From Candidatus Paralachnospira avium (GTDB lineage Bacteria; Bacillota; Clostridia; Lachnospirales; Lachnospiraceae): a stretch of 48,409 bases of DNA. Position numbers and translations under genes: made by a program. The DNA is taken from positions 1 to 48,409 of the forward strand of contig CAJFUL010000017.1 of NCBI GenBank assembly GCA_904420245.1, written 5' to 3'. Below are positions 24,797-32,350 of the stretch, piece by piece; position 1 is the first letter of the stretch, and each line of letters opens with the position of its first letter. The notes beneath the pieces are model-generated. The model did no database searches, was not told the DNA's origin, and was given only the letters and a program-made list of their open reading frames with translations.

Positions 24797-25147
24797 ATGG
24801 CTTTGAGTAAGAGGAAACGTTTCGTATCGGAAATTTTTGCGGAACCTGAGAGATGGGGACTTCGCGGCGATCCGCTTTTGTGGAAATATTTGAAAGATCG
24901 TTATGCGGATACGGAGGCTCCGTACCCCATTGAAAAATTTCGATCCGAAGTATTTTTGATCTTTCGGGATTTTACCGGAAGACCACTTGAAAAAGGAGAA
25001 CGGTATGAGGTTCCAGAGCTTGCAGAAGTTCTTTCAGGTATGTCGTCCGGGCAGCTGGACGGCTCTTTTTGGATCGACACGGCAATTCCGCTGCTTTCAG
25101 ATCGACTGAAAAAATTGAATGATGAAAGTATCCTTTTAAGAAATTGA
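24797..25147 (+). CDS. Small uncharacterised protein with a WGLRGDP motif
   Basis: The product has 116 residues. Visible are SEIFAEPERWGLRGDPLLWK (about 11-30), FRDFTGRPLEKGERYEVPEL, and GMSSGQLDGSFWIDTAIPLL. I do not recognise a named family; similar short proteins occur singly in Firmicute accessory regions. AAGGAG (24789-24794) lies only 2 nt before ATG 24797 and 8 nt before an in-frame TTG at 24803, so the real start may be the TTG (114 residues). The codon use is AT-rich like its neighbours. Confidence 0.55.
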   Translation: MALSKRKRFVSEIFAEPERWGLRGDPLLWKYLKDRYADTEAPYPIEKFRSEVFLIFRDFTGRPLEKGERYEVPELAEVLSGMSSGQLDGSFWIDTAIPLLSDRLKKLNDESILLRN

Positions 25148-25231
25148 TCCATTTCAGAAGTGTACATATTGAAGAAAAGATCGGGATTTTCAGGCGAATA
25201 CAGATGAAAACGAGAAAGAAGCGTGAAGCAT

Positions 25232-25492
25232 ATGATCACAGTATTTGATCGTAAAGAATTGATCATAACAATGGAAATGAACCGTCAGGCTGAAGTGCGC
25301 GATATTCTCTCTAAAAATGGTTTGGCCTATATTGTAAAAACGACGAATCTTCAGAATGCGCCGATTCTTGGCAGCGGGAGAGGGCGTACCGGCAATTTGG
25401 GGATAAATCCGGATTATTCCTACGAATATAAGATCTATGTTCATAAAAAGGACTATGAAAAAGCAATATCCTTAATAAATGAGCCGGTTTGA
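25232..25492 (+). CDS. Small DUF2007-like protein
   Basis: The 86-residue product has MEMNRQAEVRDILSKNGLAY, IVKTTN, a glycine/arginine loop (GSGRGRTGNLGIN) and YSYEYKIYVHKKDYEKAISL. This resembles small putative signal-transducing proteins with a DUF2007-like fold in Lachnospiraceae. ATG 25232 is chosen; GTG 25223 in frame is possible, and both have weak ribosome sites. Function unknown; no membrane segment is visible. Confidence 0.6.
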   Translation: MITVFDRKELIITMEMNRQAEVRDILSKNGLAYIVKTTNLQNAPILGSGRGRTGNLGINPDYSYEYKIYVHKKDYEKAISLINEPV

Positions 25493-25588
25493 AGGTTTGC
25501 CCGCAGTTCACTTCAAGAAACTTGAAGAGCCTCGCCTGCTGAGTGAAAGGACAGTATATATGACAAGATCCAAGTGCGGGTCAGAAGA

Positions 25589-25638
25589 GAGCGCACTGCG
25601 GCGGAGAGGGATCCTGCCGCTTATGCGGCCCGCAGCAG
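25589..25638 (+). repeat. Dispersed intergenic repeat, copy R4 (partial)
   Basis: GAGCGCACTGCGGCGGAGAG, then GGATCCTGCCGCTTATGCGG and CCCGCAGCAG. It matches the second half of R3 closely, and lies immediately upstream of and partly in frame with the next acetyltransferase gene. Confidence 0.65.
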
Positions 25639-25643
25639 AAGAT

Positions 25644-26243
25644 ATGAACACACCTATATTGGAAACAGAGTGTTTGATCTTGAGAAAATTTACCAAACGT
25701 GATCTGGAAGCATTATATCGGATCCTTAAAGACGAGGAAGTGAATACGTTTTTACCGTGGCATCCCGTAAAAAGCATAGAGGAAACAAAGCAATTTTATG
25801 AAGAAAGATTTGCTTCCAAATACAGACAGCCGCAAGGATACGCATATGCGATCTGCCTGAAGGAAGAGGATCTCCCGATAGGTAATATCAAAGTCGATAT
25901 GGAAGAACACCATGACTTTGGTTACGGCTTGCGAAAGGAGTTCTGGCACAGGGGGATTGTTACGGAAGCGGGAAAAGCCGTTGTGGAACAGGTAAAAAAA
26001 GACGGGCTGCCCTATATCACAGCAACCCATGACAGAAACAATCCGAGAAGTGGAAACGTCATGAAAAGATTGGGTATGAAATACTGCTATTCTTATAAAG
26101 AGCGATGGCAGCCGAAAGATCTTCTCGTTGTATTCAGGATGTATCAGCTCAATTTTAATGGCAGCGCCGTTTTTGTATATAAAAAATATTGGAATGACTC
26201 GGATGAGCATTTTGTCGAGATCCTGGGAACGGAAAACTCCTGA
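25644..26243 (+). CDS. GNAT family N-acetyltransferase (RimJ/RimL type)
   Basis: The 199-residue product begins TPILETECLILRKFTKRDLE, the standard start of RimJ/RimL-like acetyltransferases. It has NTFLPWHPVKSIEETKQFY, GYGLRKEFWHRGIVTEAGKA (acetyl-CoA region) and ATHDRNNPRSGNVMKRLGMK (catalytic/N-terminal acceptor region). ATG 25644 lacks a clear ribosome site. An in-frame ATG at 25560 has GAAAGGA at a good distance and would add 28 residues largely encoded by repeat copy R4, so the original start region may have been altered by the repeat. The substrate is unknown. The stop overlaps the next small ORF (TGATG). Confidence 0.75.
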   Translation: MNTPILETECLILRKFTKRDLEALYRILKDEEVNTFLPWHPVKSIEETKQFYEERFASKYRQPQGYAYAICLKEEDLPIGNIKVDMEEHHDFGYGLRKEFWHRGIVTEAGKAVVEQVKKDGLPYITATHDRNNPRSGNVMKRLGMKYCYSYKERWQPKDLLVVFRMYQLNFNGSAVFVYKKYWNDSDEHFVEILGTENS

Positions 26244-26350
26244 TGCGTGAAGAAGCAAAAAAAGAACTGCTCTTACAGCATGGAGGCGAAGAGCTTATGA
26301 AAACCGGAGTTCTGCCGGCGGAGCTTCCCGGAAAGAAGGTGGCCTGGTGA
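26243..26350 (+). CDS. Tiny ORF coupled to the ATPase gene (35 residues)
   Basis: ATG 26243 overlaps the stop of the acetyltransferase (TGATG), and the stop overlaps the GTG of the ATPase (GTGA at 26347), a double translational coupling. The peptide is charged, MREEAKKELLLQHGGEELMK, then TGVLPAELPG. It has no visible domain. It may be a leader for coupling or a gene relic; confidence in a functional peptide is low. Confidence 0.35.
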   Translation: MREEAKKELLLQHGGEELMKTGVLPAELPGKKVAW

Positions 26351-27063
26351 ATGAGCAGTTTATACAGAGCGTGATCTTCAATTGGGATAAAATTGAGGAC
26401 AGCAGTTATTTAAGGGAGATAGAAGCGTTTAGAGGGATCCGGCGGCTTGATTTCAGGAAGCCCGTTACTTTTTTTGTGGGAGAAAACGGCAGCGGCAAAT
26501 CCACGCTGCTGGAAGCGCTGGCTGTGGCTTGTGGCTTTAATCCGGAAGGCGGGACAAAGAATTATGTTTTTTCTACCCGTGATACGCACTCCGGCTTGTA
26601 TGAGGCCATAACCGTTTCAAGGGGATACAGGAAGGAAAAATGGGGATATTTTCTCAGAGCGGAAAGCTTCTATAATGTCGCGACGCAGGAAGAGGACTAC
26701 GCGGATTTCGGACATCCCTCCGCTAAGTATCACGAAATGTCCCATGGAGAGAGCTTCCTGGCATTGGCGCAGGACAATCTGCAGGCGAATGGCCTGTATC
26801 TTTTTGATGAGCCGGAAGCGGCGTTATCCCCTCAGAGACAGCTCACCTTGCTGATGGAGATCGACAGATGCGCCAGGGAAGGGGCACAATTTTTCATCGT
26901 GACACATTCCCCGATCCTGCTGGGAGTTCCGGAGGCAGAGATATACAGTTTTGATGACGGAAGGATCCATGTATGCGAATACGAGGAGACGGAAAGTTAT
27001 CAGATCACGAAAATGTTCATAAACAACAGACATGCATTGCTGGACCGGCTGTTAAAGGAGTAG
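26347..27063 (+). CDS. AAA/ABC-type ATPase, stand-alone
   Basis: The 238-residue predicted ATPase has Walker A FFVGENGSGKSTLLEALAVA (about 42-61), the signature-like HEMSHGESFLAL (about 130-141), Walker B NGLYLFDEPEAALSPQRQL (about 150-168) and the switch histidine in FFIVTHSPILLG. This matches the small RecF/SMC-like ATPases without a transporter partner (COG3910-like). The start is GTG 26347 with AAAGAAGG 8 nt upstream; the ATG at 26351 is out of frame. Such proteins sometimes pair with nucleases in defence systems, but no nuclease gene is adjacent, so it is best called an orphan ATPase. Confidence 0.8.
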   Translation: MNEQFIQSVIFNWDKIEDSSYLREIEAFRGIRRLDFRKPVTFFVGENGSGKSTLLEALAVACGFNPEGGTKNYVFSTRDTHSGLYEAITVSRGYRKEKWGYFLRAESFYNVATQEEDYADFGHPSAKYHEMSHGESFLALAQDNLQANGLYLFDEPEAALSPQRQLTLLMEIDRCAREGAQFFIVTHSPILLGVPEAEIYSFDDGRIHVCEYEETESYQITKMFINNRHALLDRLLKE

Positions 27064-27131
27064 CCTGCAATAGCAGAGGATCGGAAAGAGCAGACGGAGA
27101 CAGAGGATGCTCCGCGCACGGCAGGCAGTGG

Positions 27132-27416
27132 AATGGAGACGTCATTTACACCCATGTAACACTGGCCTTGGATGAAACGGGTCTGTATCGGTACGCGGGG
27201 GCTGTGGATTATATATTTGTGGGCAAGGTGCGGGAAGCGGATACGAGTATCACGGAGGACGATGATAAAAGCACATATCTGATCCAGGTATCGGAAAATC
27301 TAAAGGGAGAACTGGTGGAAGAAGTGGAGTGCAGCAAGCACGGAGGAATACTGGAAGACGGCACAATGCTCCTGTATGAATCCGATAAGCTTAAGGACAG
27401 CGGAAGGGCGGAAAAG
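27132..27416 (+). pseudogene. Relic of a secreted or lipoprotein domain, in frame with aadE
   Basis: A frame continuous with the downstream gene encodes ALDETGLYRYAGAVDYIFVG, KVREADTSI, STYLIQVSENLKGELVEE and KHGGILEDGTMLLYESDKL. This is the middle of a small beta-rich extracellular protein type seen in Firmicutes (FVG...V..NIKGEL...GG...DG...LYE). Signal peptide and C-terminus are missing, so it is a both-ends-truncated relic, not an N-terminal extension of the nucleotidyltransferase. Confidence 0.5.
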
Positions 27417-27476
27417 AGCGGACGGCTGCGCCCGGATACGGAAGGCGCGGACCGGGATCTGAAACAGGAGGCAGAC

Positions 27477-28361
27477 ATGCGTACAGAGAAAGAAATGTTC
27501 CGCATCATCATAGACACCGCAAAGTCGGATGGGCGTATTTTGGCCGCGTATCTGAAGGGCTCGCGGGCCAATCCCAATGTTTTGCCGGACATCTACCAGG
27601 ATTTCGACATTATGTATGTGGTGGAGGAGACTCGCAGCTTTCGGGAGGATACCTCGTGGATGCAGGCATTTGGAACGGTCATCCTGAAGCAGGAGCAGGA
27701 CGAGGCCTTTGGCTACGGAGAGCGCTTCGGGCTGCAGAAAGAATATGATAAGACGTATTCCTGGCTGCTGCTGTTTGACGACGGGAACCGCATCGACATC
27801 GGCGTGGAGACTTTGGAGACCATGAAAAACGGCAGCAACCGGAATAAGCTGTTTCTTCCGCTCCTGGATAAGGCGGGCTGTCTTCCCAAGCTCCCGCCTC
27901 CCACCGATGAAGAATTTCATATCAGGAGACCTGCGGAAGCCAGGTTTCAGGGCTGCTGCAAGGAATTTTTCTGGTCGCTCTGCGATGTGGCAAAGGGGAT
28001 CCTGAGAGATGAGCTTCCGTTCGCGATGACGACTTATCATACGCAGCCGCACCATATGCTGGAAACGATGCTGGGATGGTATATCGGGAGTCAGACGGAG
28101 TATTCCGTTTCCTGCGGAAAGCAGAATAAGTATTTTAAGAAATACCTTCCGGAAGAGCTTTATGAGCTTTATCTGCAGACCTTCCCGGACAGCAGTTATG
28201 AACATTTCTGGAGAGCCGTGGGGATTTCCTGCCGCCTGTTTCGCCGGACAGCCGTTCAGATGGCGGACAGCCTGGGGACCGTGTATCCGGAGGAGTATGA
28301 AAAAGGCTTCCGGAAATATATGGAACTGATGGGACCTGCCGCAGCCTGGGATGCCGTGTGA
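27477..28361 (+). CDS. AadE-type aminoglycoside 6-adenylyltransferase family protein
   Basis: The 294-residue product has the ANT(6) nucleotidyltransferase motif LKGSRANPNVLPDIYQDFDI (about 23-42; GSRANP and the DFD acidic pair), then SWLLLFDDGNRIDIGVETLE with the third carboxylate, and the family C-terminal region with ETMLGWYIG and GKQNKYFKKYLP. Enzymes of the family adenylylate the 6-OH of streptomycin, but chromosomal members in commensal Clostridia are often not tested, so resistance is not assured. ATG 27477 follows CAGGAGG; upstream in-frame DNA is an unrelated relic. Confidence 0.85.
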   Translation: MRTEKEMFRIIIDTAKSDGRILAAYLKGSRANPNVLPDIYQDFDIMYVVEETRSFREDTSWMQAFGTVILKQEQDEAFGYGERFGLQKEYDKTYSWLLLFDDGNRIDIGVETLETMKNGSNRNKLFLPLLDKAGCLPKLPPPTDEEFHIRRPAEARFQGCCKEFFWSLCDVAKGILRDELPFAMTTYHTQPHHMLETMLGWYIGSQTEYSVSCGKQNKYFKKYLPEELYELYLQTFPDSSYEHFWRAVGISCRLFRRTAVQMADSLGTVYPEEYEKGFRKYMELMGPAAAWDAV

Positions 28362-28479
28362 GGCAGCGGAAAGACAGGACGGCGGAATGGAATCTGGAAG
28401 GGATGTCATGCTTGGACCGGACAGGATGGCGAGGCCGGGATCCCGGCATCTGTCCTGGCATGACTTTAAGGAGGCGCAT

Positions 28480-28920
28480 ATGGGATTTCAAAATTTTAAA
28501 GATTGGGCCGCCGCGTGGTTCGCCTATCCGATCCCGGGAGAATATCTGGATTTTTTAGAAAAGGGGGATTTTGATACAACCGTAAGAAAGTACTATGTCA
28601 CCGGTGAGGGAAATATTCTGGAGCTGTCAGAATGGTTTGCTTCGGACGATTTACCGGAGGTATATGAGAATTGCCGAAAGGAAAAGATGATCGAGGACTA
28701 TCATCTCCCCATCCTGGACAGCTGCGGCTGTATTGCCGTACTGAACTGCAGCCGGGAAACAGGCGCGTATGGACAGATGTTCCTGCAGACCTCTTCGGGG
28801 GAATATGAGGAGGAGACCGGGGAAAATATCTATGAAAGACCGGAATTCATCGCAGGAAGTTTCTTGGATTTCTTATCCGGTCTGCATGATGCGGAGGAGT
28901 TGGAAGAGCAGGGCTTTTAA
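28480..28920 (+). CDS. SMI1/KNR4 (SUKH)-like protein
   Basis: The 146-residue product has the SUKH pattern: IPGEYLDFLEKGDFD (about 19-33), a short beta hairpin KYYVTGEGNILELSEWF, VLNCSRETGAYGQMFLQTSS and the closing helix FIAGSFLDFLSGL. Proteins of the SUKH group often act as immunity proteins against polymorphic toxins by binding the nuclease; no toxin gene is next to it. TAAGGAGG lies 5-6 nt before ATG 28480, one of the best ribosome sites here. The 118 nt between it and aadE hold no recognisable element. Confidence 0.65.
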   Translation: MGFQNFKDWAAAWFAYPIPGEYLDFLEKGDFDTTVRKYYVTGEGNILELSEWFASDDLPEVYENCRKEKMIEDYHLPILDSCGCIAVLNCSRETGAYGQMFLQTSSGEYEEETGENIYERPEFIAGSFLDFLSGLHDAEELEEQGF

Positions 28921-28957
28921 GATCCGGATCCCTGTCCGGATGCTGTGAAGAAAAGAA

Positions 28958-28986
28958 ATGACAGGAGAGGCGCGGCATGCTATACT
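28958..28986 (+). promoter_or_regulatory. Probable sigma-A promoter of the SUFU-like gene
   Basis: ATGACA (28958-28963), 17 nt, TATACT (28981-28986), 29 nt before the ATG at 29016. Confidence 0.5.
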
Positions 28987-29015
28987 GAAGGCAGAGAAGA
29001 TAGGAGGTGCGCAGG

Positions 29016-29675
29016 ATGACCAGAGAAGAATACGCAGCGAAAATGAACGCGGATGAAGAGTGGGCTCCCGGCTGGGACGCCGTCGAACAGGAATTTGAAC
29101 GGCTGTATCCCGGGAAGGAACCGGTCCATTACGGTACGGAGTTCCATACGAGGGCGATCTTCGGAGGAGATCAATATCTGGACGGGTATTCGGTTTATGA
29201 TTCCGGCAAAGGGTATCAGCACATCGTCACCTATGGGATGAGCGAGCTTTACGCCGATGAAGAAGCCTTCGGAGGCGAATACAGCAGATGGGGCTATGAG
29301 ATGACGATAAAGCTGAAAGAAGACAGAGCGGAAGAGTGCCTGTGGGCGATGGAGATGCTGTCCAATCTCGCGCGGTATACGTACACGACAGAGCGGTTTT
29401 TTGAAGCGGGCCAGTTTGTGGCCGGAAACGGGACGCCTCTTCACATCGGGACGGATTCTCTGATAACGGCCCTCATCACGGTCCATGACACATCGGCGCA
29501 GACCTTGGAGACGCTCCACGGCAGGGTCGAGTTTATCCAGCTTGTGGGGATCACGGAAGCAGAGCTGGCCGCCATCAAAGAGGACAGGAACAACATCCAG
29601 CTCCTGATCGAGAGGATGAAGAAGGAGGATCCGGAACTGGTGACGGATATGAGGAGAAAGAAGTCCTATTTGTAA
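29016..29675 (+). CDS. Suppressor of fused (SUFU) domain protein
   Basis: The 219-residue product matches bacterial SUFU-domain proteins: GWDAVEQEFERLYPGKEPVH (about 20-39), LDGYSVYDSGKGYQHIVTYG (about 55-74), SELY, WGYEMTIKLKEDRAEECLWA (about 90-109), and LITVHDTSAQTLETLHGRVE, QLVGITEAELAAI. In bacteria the domain is one of the families used as immunity proteins in toxin systems. ATG 29016 follows AGGAGG with 8 nt spacing. A terminator follows, so it is a single-gene unit. No cognate toxin is adjacent. Confidence 0.85.
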   Translation: MTREEYAAKMNADEEWAPGWDAVEQEFERLYPGKEPVHYGTEFHTRAIFGGDQYLDGYSVYDSGKGYQHIVTYGMSELYADEEAFGGEYSRWGYEMTIKLKEDRAEECLWAMEMLSNLARYTYTTERFFEAGQFVAGNGTPLHIGTDSLITALITVHDTSAQTLETLHGRVEFIQLVGITEAELAAIKEDRNNIQLLIERMKKEDPELVTDMRRKKSYL

Positions 29676-29686
29676 AGGTGCTCAGG

Positions 29687-29718
29687 AGCGGTTAGTCCTA
29701 TGGATTGACCGCTTTTTT
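29687..29718 (+). terminator. Intrinsic terminator
   Basis: AGCGGTTAGTCC (29687-29698) pairs with GGATTGACCGCT (29702-29713) with G-U wobbles and a 3-nt loop, followed by TTTTTCTCC. Confidence 0.8.
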
Positions 29719-29780
29719 CTCCCCCGGGATGGATCCCGGATCCAGCAGAGAGAAAGGCGGAGAGCGAAGGAGGTAAGCGG

Positions 29781-30143
29781 TTGAGGTTAAAAAATATCAT
29801 GATCGCCGTAAAAGATATGGAAAGGGCAAAGGCGTTCTACCATGATCTCTTTGGCCTGGACGTGATCCTGGATGGCGGCGGCAATCTGATCCTGACAGAG
29901 GGGCTGGTGCTCCAGGATATGAAGATCTGGAAGGAGTTCCTAGGAAAAGACGTCATCCCGGAGAACCATTCCTGCCAGCTGTATTTTGAAGAACCGGATA
30001 TAGAAGCTTTTGTCCGGAAGCTGGAAGAACGGTACCCTTCGGTCCGGTATGTCAATGAGCTGACGACAGGCAGCTTTGGAAAAAAGATGGTCCGCTTCTA
30101 CGATCCGGACGGCCATCTCATCGAGGTGGGGACGCCGGGATGA
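29781..30143 (+). CDS. VOC (glyoxalase/bleomycin-resistance fold) family protein
   Basis: The 120-residue product has the VOC halves: LKNIMIAVKDMERAKAFYHD (about 3-22), FGLDVILDGGGNLIL, then the second half CQLYFEEPDIEAFVRKLEER and KKMVRFYDPDGHLIEVGTPG. It would form a dimer with metal or small-ligand sites; the reaction is unknown. The start is TTG 29781, supported by AGGAGGT about 6-8 nt upstream. It heads a tightly coupled run of small genes; the stop overlaps the next ATG (ATGA). Confidence 0.85.
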   Translation: MRLKNIMIAVKDMERAKAFYHDLFGLDVILDGGGNLILTEGLVLQDMKIWKEFLGKDVIPENHSCQLYFEEPDIEAFVRKLEERYPSVRYVNELTTGSFGKKMVRFYDPDGHLIEVGTPG

Positions 30144-30313
30144 CAAGGAGCGGAGCCGGGCAGTTTTTTGAAAGGACGGTCAGGCAGGAGAAGGAGGACC
30201 GCTTCCTGCGGGAGCACCAGTATTCCCTGGAAGAGGCGGCCTTTGGGCTCCGGGAGCTCCTGGAGAGGTCCGGCCATGGAGGACTGCTGGAGCTGGTCCG
30301 GGAGGAAGGATGA
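30140..30313 (+). CDS. Small uncharacterised ORF (57 residues) coupled on both sides
   Basis: ATG 30140 overlaps the stop of the VOC gene and its own stop overlaps an ATG at 30310 (ATGA at each end). The peptide is helical and charged: FFERTVRQEKEDRFLREHQY, then SLEEAAFGLRELLERSGHGG. No family is recognised. The double overlap and low stop density argue that it is translated. Confidence 0.55.
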   Translation: MTRSGAGQFFERTVRQEKEDRFLREHQYSLEEAAFGLRELLERSGHGGLLELVREEG

Positions 30314-30339
30314 AGAAGACGGACAGAAAGGAGATTGCC

Positions 30340-30783
30340 ATGGAGATACGGGAAGTCCGGGATCATAAGAAGCAGTATCTGTCCCTGCTCCTGCTGGCGG
30401 ACGAGCAGGAGGACATGATCGTCCGCTATCTGGACAGGGGGACCATGTATGTGCTGGAAGACGGCGAGGTCCGCGGAGAATGTGTGGTGACCGACGAAGG
30501 AGACGGGATCCTGGAGATCAAGAATATCGCCGTCCGTCCCCAGGACCAGGGAAAGGGGTATGGAAGGGCGCTGGTGGATTTCCTGGCGGCCCGCTACAGG
30601 GGCCGCTTCACCGTCATGCAGGCCGGGACAGGAGACAGTCCGTCCACGGTCCCTTTCTATGAAAAATGCGGTTTTGTCCGGTCCCACAGGATCAGGAACT
30701 TTTTTACCGACCATTACGACCATCCCATCTATGAAAACGGCGTCCTGCTCACGGATATGATCTACTTGAAAAGGAGGATATGA
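30340..30783 (+). CDS. GNAT family N-acetyltransferase
   Basis: The 147-residue product has VLEDGEVRGECVVTDEG, LEIKNIAVRPQDQGKGYGRA (acetyl-CoA loop QGKGYG) and VPFYEKCGFVRSHRIRNFFT. ATG 30340 (MEIREVRDHK) follows AAAGGAG and is preferred; ATG 30310 in frame overlaps the previous stop and could also be used. The stop TGA is directly followed by the ATG of the DUF5655 gene, so the genes are co-translated. Confidence 0.85.
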   Translation: MEIREVRDHKKQYLSLLLLADEQEDMIVRYLDRGTMYVLEDGEVRGECVVTDEGDGILEIKNIAVRPQDQGKGYGRALVDFLAARYRGRFTVMQAGTGDSPSTVPFYEKCGFVRSHRIRNFFTDHYDHPIYENGVLLTDMIYLKRRI

Positions 30784-31161
30784 ATGGACCAGCAGATCTT
30801 GATGTTCTTTGATCAAAAACCGGAAGCCCTTCCGCTGTACCTGGCTTTTGAGGAGCGGCTGCTGGAAGAGGGACGGGACATCACGAGAAAAGTACAGAAG
30901 ACGCAGATCTCTTTTTATGATAAGCATTTGTTTGCGTGTGTGTCTTTTCTGAAGGTGAGAAAGGCTTCTGAGCGTCCGGATCCCTATCTGGTGATCACCT
31001 TCGGCCTGGGACGGAGGCTGGATTCTGCCAGGGTTGACGCCGCGGTGGAGCCGTATTCCGTGAGATGGACCCATCACGTGCTGATAGGGAAAGCAGAAGA
31101 GATCGACGAAGAACTGATGACATGGGTGCGGGAGGCGGAAGCCTTCGCCGCCGGAAAGTGA
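30784..31161 (+). CDS. DUF5655 domain protein
   Basis: The 125-residue product has LYLAFEERLLEEGRDITRKV, KTQISFYDKHLFACVSFLKV and YLVITFGLGRRLDSARV, the pattern of the DUF5655 family. No catalytic motif is evident; the family is uncharacterised and some members are fused to DNA-related domains. ATG 30784 abuts the previous stop. AAAAGGAGG lies just upstream. Confidence 0.8.
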   Translation: MDQQILMFFDQKPEALPLYLAFEERLLEEGRDITRKVQKTQISFYDKHLFACVSFLKVRKASERPDPYLVITFGLGRRLDSARVDAAVEPYSVRWTHHVLIGKAEEIDEELMTWVREAEAFAAGK

Positions 31162-31171
31162 GGCATTTTCG

Positions 31172-31693
31172 ATGAAAAAGATCTTAGAGACGGAGCGGCT
31201 GTACCTGAGAGAACTGGAAGAGACGGATCTTGAGGCTATGTGCCGTGTCTTGCAGGATGCAGAAGTCATGTATGCCTATGAGCATGCTTTTTCCGATGAG
31301 GAAGTGAGAGAATGGCTGGAGCGCCAGAGGAAACGGTACCGGGAGGACGGGTTCGGGCTCTGGGCGGCCGTGCTCCGGGAGACGGACGAGATGATCGGCC
31401 AGTGCGGGCTTACCATGCAGGACTGCCTGGGACGCCGGGTACCGGAGATCGGATATTTATTTGAGAAGGCATACTGGCATCAGGGATATGCCTCTGAAGC
31501 AGCCGCCGGCTGCCGCCGGTACGCTTTTGACGTCCTGGAGCTTCCGGAAGTGTATTCCATCATCCGGGAGGGCAATGAGGCTTCCGAAAAAGTGGCCGCG
31601 AGAAACGGAATGGAACGGACCGGAAGCCTGGTGAAGCACTATTACGGCATGGATATGGCCCATTCTGTATTTTGTGTAAAAAATATGAGGTAG
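31172..31693 (+). CDS. GNAT family N-acetyltransferase (RimJ/RimL type)
   Basis: The 173-residue product begins ILETERLYLRELEETDLEAM. It has MIGQCGLTMQDCLGRRVPEI, GYLFEKAYWHQGYASEAAAG (acetyl-CoA site) and IIREGNEASEKVAARNGMER, all diagnostic of the ribosomal-protein-type acetyltransferases that in practice act on varied amines. It is the last gene of the VOC-to-GNAT run and starts 10 nt after the DUF5655 stop. Confidence 0.9.
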   Translation: MKKILETERLYLRELEETDLEAMCRVLQDAEVMYAYEHAFSDEEVREWLERQRKRYREDGFGLWAAVLRETDEMIGQCGLTMQDCLGRRVPEIGYLFEKAYWHQGYASEAAAGCRRYAFDVLELPEVYSIIREGNEASEKVAARNGMERTGSLVKHYYGMDMAHSVFCVKNMR

Positions 31694-31705
31694 CGGCTGT
31701 GGATA

Positions 31706-31733
31706 TTGACATTTTTCCGATGCCGGATATAAT
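31706..31733 (+). promoter_or_regulatory. Consensus sigma-A promoter of the DUF4854 lipoprotein gene
   Basis: TTGACA (31706-31711), 16 nt, TATAAT (31728-31733). Perfect hexamers suggest strong expression. Confidence 0.75.
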
Positions 31734-31772
31734 GAAGGTGGAAACTAGGAATCAGAAAAAAGGAGTATCAAA

Positions 31773-32339
31773 ATGAAAAAATGGAGATTGGTTTTGACCG
31801 GAGTCCTCATGACGATGATCCTTCTGGGGCTTGCAGCCTGCGGCGGAAATTCGGATGCGGAGACCACGGCAGCGGAAACGACCCAGGAGCAGACTGCGGA
31901 AGAAACAGAAGAAGAAACCACCACGGAGCCTGTAGAAACCCAGGATACAGAAGCTTCTGAGGAAGAGTCTGAGGAAGAGACTTCGGGGGCGGGAAGCCAG
32001 GCTTCCGGGAAATATGCCACCGTCGCCGAATTTGCGGCTTCTGCCTCTGTACAGGATCAGATCACCAGCCTCAATGAGTCCCTGGCGAATCAGGGCATGA
32101 CGGTGGAGGTCACCGGAGAAGATAATAAGCTGGTCTATACATATGCGTATACGACGCTCACCAATACGGAGGGCATGGCGGACGCGCTGGCGGAGGCTCT
32201 GTCCTCTGAGGCGGACACCTTCAGCTCCGTGGCGTCTTCCATTTCTCTTGCGGTGGACGTGGAGAATCCCGTCGTGGTGGTCCGCTATGTGGATGCCAAT
32301 GGGACTGAGATCTATTCTCAGGAATTTGCCGCCCAGTAG
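31773..32339 (+). CDS. DUF4854 family lipoprotein
   Basis: The 188-residue product has signal peptide RLVLTGVLMTMILLGLAACG with lipobox LAAC. A long Thr/Glu-rich linker (about 27-75, ETTAAETTQEQTAEETEEE and following) spans the wall. The folded domain YATVAEFAASASVQDQITSL, VEVTGEDNKLVYTYAYT and VVVVRYVDANGTEIYSQEF is typical of DUF4854. Function is unknown; it is a common abundant surface lipoprotein of Lachnospiraceae. The strong promoter fits that. Confidence 0.85.
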   Translation: MKKWRLVLTGVLMTMILLGLAACGGNSDAETTAAETTQEQTAEETEEETTTEPVETQDTEASEEESEEETSGAGSQASGKYATVAEFAASASVQDQITSLNESLANQGMTVEVTGEDNKLVYTYAYTTLTNTEGMADALAEALSSEADTFSSVASSISLAVDVENPVVVVRYVDANGTEIYSQEFAAQ

Positions 32340-32350
32340 GGAGAGAGAAG

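Noticed and set aside
26973-28361. 462-residue AadE fusion protein
   Set aside because: The first part is shadow of the ATPase gene and the second a secreted-protein relic; the real gene starts at 27477 with its own ribosome site.
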